A stretch of 55,216 bases of DNA from Pirellulales bacterium. GTDB lineage: Bacteria; Planctomycetota; Planctomycetia; Pirellulales; S012-138. Position numbers and translations under genes: made by a program. The stretch lies in NCBI GenBank assembly GCA_028066245.1, contig JALCBR010000017.1, positions 1-55,216 of the forward strand, in the 5' to 3' direction. Positions 50,929 through 55,216 of the stretch are shown in pieces. Under the pieces are notes generated by a model. The model had not been told where the DNA came from, ran no database searches, and saw only the letters and a program-made list of their open reading frames with translations. The stretch's first letter is position 1, and each line of letters starts with the position of its first letter.

Positions 50929-52425
50929 TCACGACTCTGCGCCAGCTTCAGCTTGTTCTTCCGCTGATTCCCGTTCAGCCTTAGCTTCGGGAATTTCTTC
51001 CTCTTCGTCACCGCCGCCAGCGGCAAAATCCACAGCTTCCGTCTCTGGGCGTTCCGGGTTATACGGGACGTCGTTAAATTTGGCTTCAGCGCTGATTTTG
51101 TCGATCACCTGCCGTTCAATGATCTGATTCCGCAGCGCATCCATCTGCCCTTGCTTTTCCAAACGTGCGCGGACACGGCGGGGCGATTCACCCAATTGGG
51201 CAGCGATCAAGGCGATCTCCATATCGATATCTTGCGGTGATTCCTCAATCCCCTCGACCTCTGCGATCTTCTCAAGAATGAAATGTTCTTTGAGCGCACG
51301 CGCGGTCTCTGCCTGGCTGTTTTGCCGCAGTGTGTTGGCGTGAGCTCGGACCTGCTGCTCGCTGAAACCTTCTCGCCGAAGTTCCAAGATAGCGCGCTGG
51401 AACTCCCGATCCGCCTGGCGGCGTAACATTTCTTGCGGCAAATCCCACTGTGCTGTTTTGACCAGCGCCGTTGTGATCTGCTTGCGAACCGTTGCCCGGC
51501 GCGCATAGTCGAGTTGCCGTTCCAGGTTTTGCTTGACAACCTCGCGGAGTTCTTCCTCGGTGGAAAACTCGCCAATCTTTTCCAAAAACGCTGGCGTCAT
51601 CTCCGGCAATTCAAGTTTACGAACGCCGAGAACCTTCATCTCGACATCAATCTGCTTGCCGCGCAGTTCCTCATTGGGCGCATCCGCGGTGAGCTTGACC
51701 TTGGCTGTGATGACGTCATCAACTTTGGCGCCCTTGGCTTTCTCTCCAAAGCCAGCAATGTTGCCGTCGCGGAAGCTCAAGCTTGGCCGCACGGCAAGTT
51801 GGACCTCCTCCAAAGAGTTAATGGCTTCTCCGTCATGCTTGAAAGTCATGTCCACTGTGAGGAAATCGCCAACATTGGCTGGCTCATCAGAGGGCACCTT
51901 CTTCGCATGACTTTGCAGGATATCCTTTAGCCGATCATCAATCTCTGCATCAGTGAACTCCTGCGTGGGCCGATCAATTTTCAAGCCCTTCCAATCCGGC
52001 AGATCGAATTCCGGACGAACCTCGATGTCGAACTCGAACGTGAGCGAACCTTCTTCAGGAATGTCAATCACATAGGGATCAAGTTCTGGCTCGCTGATCG
52101 CCGCTAGATTGCTCTCTTCTGTGACCTGGCCCAAACTATCCATCAGCAAGTTGCCTTTGACCTGGTCGGCAACTTCTTTTCGGAACCGGCTTTCCACGAG
52201 TTTCCGTGGAGCCCGCCCGACGCGAAAACCGGGAACATCGGCTTTGGGCATCATCTCCGTAAAAGCATCATCAAAGTACCGCTCAATATCCTCTCGCGGG
52301 ACGGTCACGGTCACGTGCCGCTCGCAGGCGCCGCGTTCCTCAATTTCTACATTGAGATCAAGGCGTTCTTTTTCTGCATCCTCAGCGACGGGCTGATCCG
52401 TAAGTTCGGGTGTGTCGTTTGACAT
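50929..52425 (-). CDS. tig: trigger factor
   Basis: Trigger factor is the ribosome-bound chaperone and prolyl isomerase that meets new chains at the tunnel exit. The 498 residues are arranged as ribosome-binding N-domain (about 20-165; GFRVGRAPRKLVESRFRKEV contains the ribosome-docking loop), PPIase-like domain (about 180-270; VGDFLTVDMTFKHDGEAI) and C-terminal chaperone arms. It is about 65 residues longer than the E. coli protein, from an N-terminal acidic lead and a Glu/Ala-rich tail. It stands at the head of the clpP pair on the same strand and behind a tRNA-Gly gene. Confidence 0.95.
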   Translation of the reverse strand: MSNDTPELTDQPVAEDAEKERLDLNVEIEERGACERHVTVTVPREDIERYFDDAFTEMMPKADVPGFRVGRAPRKLVESRFRKEVADQVKGNLLMDSLGQVTEESNLAAISEPELDPYVIDIPEEGSLTFEFDIEVRPEFDLPDWKGLKIDRPTQEFTDAEIDDRLKDILQSHAKKVPSDEPANVGDFLTVDMTFKHDGEAINSLEEVQLAVRPSLSFRDGNIAGFGEKAKGAKVDDVITAKVKLTADAPNEELRGKQIDVEMKVLGVRKLELPEMTPAFLEKIGEFSTEEELREVVKQNLERQLDYARRATVRKQITTALVKTAQWDLPQEMLRRQADREFQRAILELRREGFSEQQVRAHANTLRQNSQAETARALKEHFILEKIAEVEGIEESPQDIDMEIALIAAQLGESPRRVRARLEKQGQMDALRNQIIERQVIDKISAEAKFNDVPYNPERPETEAVDFAAGGGDEEEEIPEAKAERESAEEQAEAGAES

Positions 52426-52596
52426 AGAATGCTGCCAAATACCAAAGTGAGACGGGGATTAGCGCGCCCGAGATATGCTGAACCGGTGGCTTGCCATCGG
52501 CAATTGCCCCACATCGTCCAGCCTTCAATCCGTTGACTGCGCGCTATGTTCCGCCGCGGGGCTCCTGACCGCGGACAAGAGCTGCGAATAGAGAAG

Positions 52597-52669
52597 AGCG
52601 GGTGATGGGATTCGAACCCACGACAACAACGTTGGCAACGTTGTGCTCTGCCAACTGAGCTACACCCGC
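52597..52669 (-). tRNA. tRNA-Gly (GCC)
   Basis: The 73-base gene folds fully: a 7-bp acceptor (GCGGGTG/CACCCGC), D-arm GCTCAGTTGGCAGAGC, anticodon stem CAACG/CGTTG with loop TTGCCAA (anticodon GCC), and T-arm GTGGGTTCGAATCCCAT with one G-T pair. The base after the acceptor is T and no CCA is encoded. A promoter lies at 52736-52763. Confidence 0.97.
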
Positions 52670-52735
52670 TTCTCAAGCTCGACAAGATTCGTGCGAAATC
52701 GGCGACCCGTACGAACTTGCGAACTGTGTGCGGCA

Positions 52736-52763
52736 ATTATAGGCCTGCAACCAACCCTTGCAA
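52736..52763 (-). promoter_or_regulatory. promoter of tRNA-Gly
   Basis: On the minus strand TTGCAA (52763-52758), a 16-base spacer and a perfect TATAAT (52741-52736) point at the tRNA-Gly gene. Transcription would start near 52729, about 60 bases ahead of the mature tRNA. Confidence 0.7.
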
Positions 52764-53168
52764 GAGCTAGGAGTTTGAGCCCGTGTCGCCAGTATTCAAG
52801 CAAATTGTCACCGTCCAACCCGTTGAAAATATGATCGTGGTGATTTCCAATCCGAACCAGGCGCCAAAGTGAGTCCCCCACGGACCGTCTATCACGCCAT
52901 CACGGCACGTTTTGCCATGACGAGAGCCCTACTCTCGGAGTTCATGCGGCTTGGTGACCAAATCAACGGCTACGAAAACCGTATTCGGCGCATCTCACTC
53001 CGCACTTCTTGATCTCACCGCTGAGCAAAGAACTCTCGGTTTTGGACGACTGCATAGCCTGCGCAATTGACAAAAGGGGCACCCCAGCGAGGAAGCACTC
53101 CGCAAAGACAGCCAAGGAGTCTGCCCGCACTTGTCGAAATCTGCCCAAACAAGGCGCGAACCTGCCGC

Positions 53169-53196
53169 TTGACGGGTTAGTCAAATGACATAGACT
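53169..53196 (+). promoter_or_regulatory. promoter of tRNA-Leu
   Basis: TTGACG (53169-53174), a 16-base spacer and TAGACT (53191-53196) form a good -35/-10 pair. The expected start near 53203 is 12 bases before the tRNA, which is typical. Confidence 0.65.
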
Positions 53197-53214
53197 CATC
53201 AAGACTGCTCTGCC

Positions 53215-53300
53215 GGGCTCGTGGCGGAATTGGCAGACGCGCCAGGTTGAGGGCCTGGTGAGGGTTAAACCTCGTGCTGGTTCGAATCCAGTCGGGCCCA
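53215..53300 (+). tRNA. tRNA-Leu (GAG)
   Basis: The 86-base gene folds fully: acceptor GGGCTCG/CGGGCCC (one G-T pair), D-arm with GGCGGAATTGGCAGACGC, anticodon stem CCAGG/CCTGG with loop TTGAGGG (anticodon GAG), a long variable arm (class II) and T-arm GCTGGTTCGAATCCAGT. The long arm and GAG anticodon identify leucine (CUC codons). No CCA is encoded. Confidence 0.97.
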
Positions 53301-53311
53301 TTCGCAATCCG

Positions 53312-53335
53312 CAAGCCTGAAATGGTCCAGGCTTG
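53312..53335 (+). terminator. hairpin after tRNA-Leu
   Basis: A perfect 8-bp stem, CAAGCCTG (53312-53319) with CAGGCTTG (53328-53335), and an 8-base loop begin 12 bases after the tRNA. There is only a weak T-rich follow-up, so it may be a terminator or an RNA 3' end structure. Confidence 0.5.
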
Positions 53336-53494
53336 ATTCCGTTCGATCCTCGATACGGAACCTCCCTAATCTAGCTGACAGTCCCAACTCGCGGCGACGT
53401 CCCTTCGCATTCTGCCCTATTTCGGGATGTCGCTATGTAAGGATCAGTGGCGCATCGTCAACCCGAGACCAGCCTGTGATCTCGCTTCACCCGC

Positions 53495-55123
53495 ATGGCA
53501 CCATCCGTCGAGAAACTCACTCTCTCAGCTCTCACGGCCCAACTGGCCGAACAAGAAGACGTCATCAAGCTCGGCGGCGGTGAGAAAGCCATCGAGCGGC
53601 AACATGGCAAGGGAAGACTGACCGCGCGGGAACGCATCAAGCGACTGATTGATGCAGAGACAAAGTTCTTTGAAACAGGCCTCTGGCAGGCGTGGGAAAT
53701 GTACGAGGAGTGGGGCGGCGCGCCCTCCGCAGGAGTCGTGACAGGAATCGGCGAGATCTCCGGTCGAAGACATATGATCATCGCCAATGACGCGACGGTC
53801 AAAGCCGGAGCCTTCTTCCCTTCAACCGCCAAAAAAGTTCTCCGGGCGCAGCACATTGCTTTTCGCAACCGTTTACCGCTGGCCTACCTTGTCGATTCCG
53901 CTGGCATCTTTCTGCCGCTGCAAGAAGATACGTTTCCGGACACAGATGACTTCGGTCGTATCTTCCGCAACAACGCCGTTATTTCTGCAGCGGGGTTGGG
54001 GCAAATCGCAGCCATCATGGGCAACTGCGTCGCCGGCGGAGGTTACTTGCCAGTCTTGTGCGACAAGATGTTGATGACCGAAGGGAGCGGCCTCTACCTG
54101 GCCGGGCCGGCTTTGGTCAAAAGCGCCATCGGCCAACAAGTCTCTAGTGAAGAACTTGGTGGAGCCGAGATGCACGCGGCCATCAGCGGCACCATCGACT
54201 ATCGCGATCCCGACGATGAGAGTTGCCTCCGGCGAATGCGCGACTTGGTCGGCAATCTTCGCGCTGATGATTCATTACCAGCGGCGCCATTCAAGCGCGA
54301 AGCAATAACCGATCCGACTCGTCCGGCAACCGACCTCTATGACATCGTTGATTCGGAACTCCGCCGTGAGTACGAAGTCCGTGACGTGATCGAGTGTGTC
54401 GTTGATGGAGGAACGCTTCAGGAATACAAACCAGAATATGGCCAGACGCTCGTTTGCGCAACCGCCCGCATCGGCGGCTTCCCGGTCGGCATCGTCGCCA
54501 ATCAGCGGCATCGTGTGCAATCAGCCGAGGGGCTCATCCAGTTTGGCGGCGTAATTTACGTTGACAGCGCGGACAAGGCCGCGCGGTTCATCATGTCCTG
54601 CAATCAAGACTGGCTCCCCATCATCTTTCTGCAGGATGTCAACGGCTTCATGGTGGGACGCGAGAGCGAGCAAGCCGGCATCATCAAGGCCGGCGCCAAG
54701 CTGGTCAACGCCATCAGCAACAGCCGCGTCCCCAAACTCACTGTGATCATCGGTGGTTCATATGGTGCTGGAAATTACGCCCTGTGCGGCAAGGCCTTTG
54801 ATCCAAGATTGATCTTCGCTTGGCCCTCGGCCCGCAAAGCCGTGATGGGGGCCGCACAGGCAACCAACACGCTATTGGACATCACACTGCGCAGCATCAA
54901 ACGGCAAGGCGAAGAGATCGACGAGGGCGAGATCACCACGCTGCGTGAGAAAGTGGCCGGCGACTATGAACGCCAGACCGACGTACGCTACGCCGCCGCT
55001 CGCGGCTGGGTGGACGCCATCATCGATCCCGCCAAAACCCGCGATACTCTGATCTATTCTCTCGAATGCTCGACGCGCCACGCAGACGACGAACCATTCC
55101 GGGTGGGCGTTTATCAGGTGTGA
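53495..55123 (+). CDS. acyl-CoA carboxylase carboxyltransferase (beta) subunit
   Basis: This 542-residue protein is a biotin-dependent acyl-CoA carboxyltransferase, the beta subunit of propionyl- or methylcrotonyl-CoA carboxylase. GKGRLTARERIKRLIDAETK, GRRHMIIANDATVKAGAFFP, LVDSAGIFLPLQ and GNCVAGGGYLPVL form the first crotonase-like half; IIGGSYGAGNYALCGKAFDP, then WPSARKAVMGAAQA form the second, acyl-CoA side. LVDSAGIFLPLQ looks nearest to the methylcrotonyl-CoA type (leucine breakdown), but the substrate is not decided by eye. The biotin-carboxylase partner is not within the window; it may follow to the right. ATG 53495 has a poor ribosome binding site. Confidence 0.93.
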   Translation: MAPSVEKLTLSALTAQLAEQEDVIKLGGGEKAIERQHGKGRLTARERIKRLIDAETKFFETGLWQAWEMYEEWGGAPSAGVVTGIGEISGRRHMIIANDATVKAGAFFPSTAKKVLRAQHIAFRNRLPLAYLVDSAGIFLPLQEDTFPDTDDFGRIFRNNAVISAAGLGQIAAIMGNCVAGGGYLPVLCDKMLMTEGSGLYLAGPALVKSAIGQQVSSEELGGAEMHAAISGTIDYRDPDDESCLRRMRDLVGNLRADDSLPAAPFKREAITDPTRPATDLYDIVDSELRREYEVRDVIECVVDGGTLQEYKPEYGQTLVCATARIGGFPVGIVANQRHRVQSAEGLIQFGGVIYVDSADKAARFIMSCNQDWLPIIFLQDVNGFMVGRESEQAGIIKAGAKLVNAISNSRVPKLTVIIGGSYGAGNYALCGKAFDPRLIFAWPSARKAVMGAAQATNTLLDITLRSIKRQGEEIDEGEITTLREKVAGDYERQTDVRYAAARGWVDAIIDPAKTRDTLIYSLECSTRHADDEPFRVGVYQV

Positions 55124-55216
55124 GCGAAGGCCAGGCCAAACCGCAGTAATCGACTGAGCGCGAGAACTGAAGTAACCACCGGCTGAAGCCGGAGGGTTCG
55201 CCGGCAGTCGGCTAAA

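Larger units (their letters stand above)
52670..53214. other. stretch between two tRNA genes
   Basis: 545 bases between the divergent tRNA genes. It holds the two tRNA promoters (separate entries). No protein gene is convincing; frames here lack ribosome binding sites. Confidence 0.5.

Noticed and set aside
1-55216. CRISPR arrays, insertion sequences, prophage or integrative element
   Set aside because: No spaced direct repeats, transposase, integrase or phage structural genes were found on either strand.

Overview
The window reads as chromosomal DNA of a planctomycete, probably of the Pirellulales type. This rests on the gene content: a DUF1598 secreted protein, an L17 ribosomal protein with an internal insertion, a GlmU-type nucleotidyltransferase without its acetyltransferase half, an MfnB-like C1-pathway protein, a TIGR03936/DUF2344 protein overlapping an RNase E/G gene, and large secretin and toroid proteins full of low-complexity sequence. 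The assignment is inference; no rRNA is present. I see no insertion sequence, prophage or CRISPR array, so this looks like core genome with a few lineage-specific systems.

Layout. 1-3103: the end of an unidentified gene, a bidirectional terminator, the DUF1598 protein (minus strand) and a 106-residue protein ending in an L7/L12-like segment. 3158-12313 (minus): four genes in a row, a giant TPR protein, a TolQ/ExbB-type proton channel, a TolR/ExbD-type protein, and a 1376-residue protein with three N-terminal membrane helices, about 890 residues of Ser/Pro/Arg-rich linker and a C-terminal alpha/alpha-toroid. I regard this as the most interesting system here, a Tol/Ton-like envelope machine with a new kind of effector arm. 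12733-21440: nucleotidyltransferase, prs, a small TPR protein, a di-haem peroxidase with a secreted beta-propeller, MfnB, small conserved proteins and DUF2461. 21769-26257: an orphan acyl carrier protein, then hpf, ptsN, HPr and enzyme I, a phosphorelay without any visible sugar permease. 26336-32666: DUF2344, RNase E/G, and the alpha-operon ribosomal genes rpmJ-rpsM-rpsK-rpsD-rpoA-rplQ. 32720-35237: a metallopeptidase, moaC and a WYL regulator. 35176-48997: an envelope cluster with a TolC-family lipoprotein, a thioredoxin fusion protein, a very long secretin, a lipoprotein, a BON-domain protein and a large secreted protein. 49412-55123: two clpP genes with tig, tRNA-Gly, tRNA-Leu and an acyl-CoA carboxylase beta subunit.

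How the parts fit. The two envelope regions dominate. One would use proton-motive force (ExbB/ExbD) to move or tension a long periplasmic protein. The other holds outer-membrane channels (secretin, TolC) with a divergently transcribed thioredoxin-like protein whose C-terminus resembles a secretin N-domain. The rest is housekeeping: translation, RNA decay, proteostasis (trigger factor feeding two ClpP peptidases) and PTS-type regulation beside a ribosome-hibernation factor.

Limits: all family calls come from reading the sequence by eye. Start codons are uncertain where several candidates exist, and each such case is stated.
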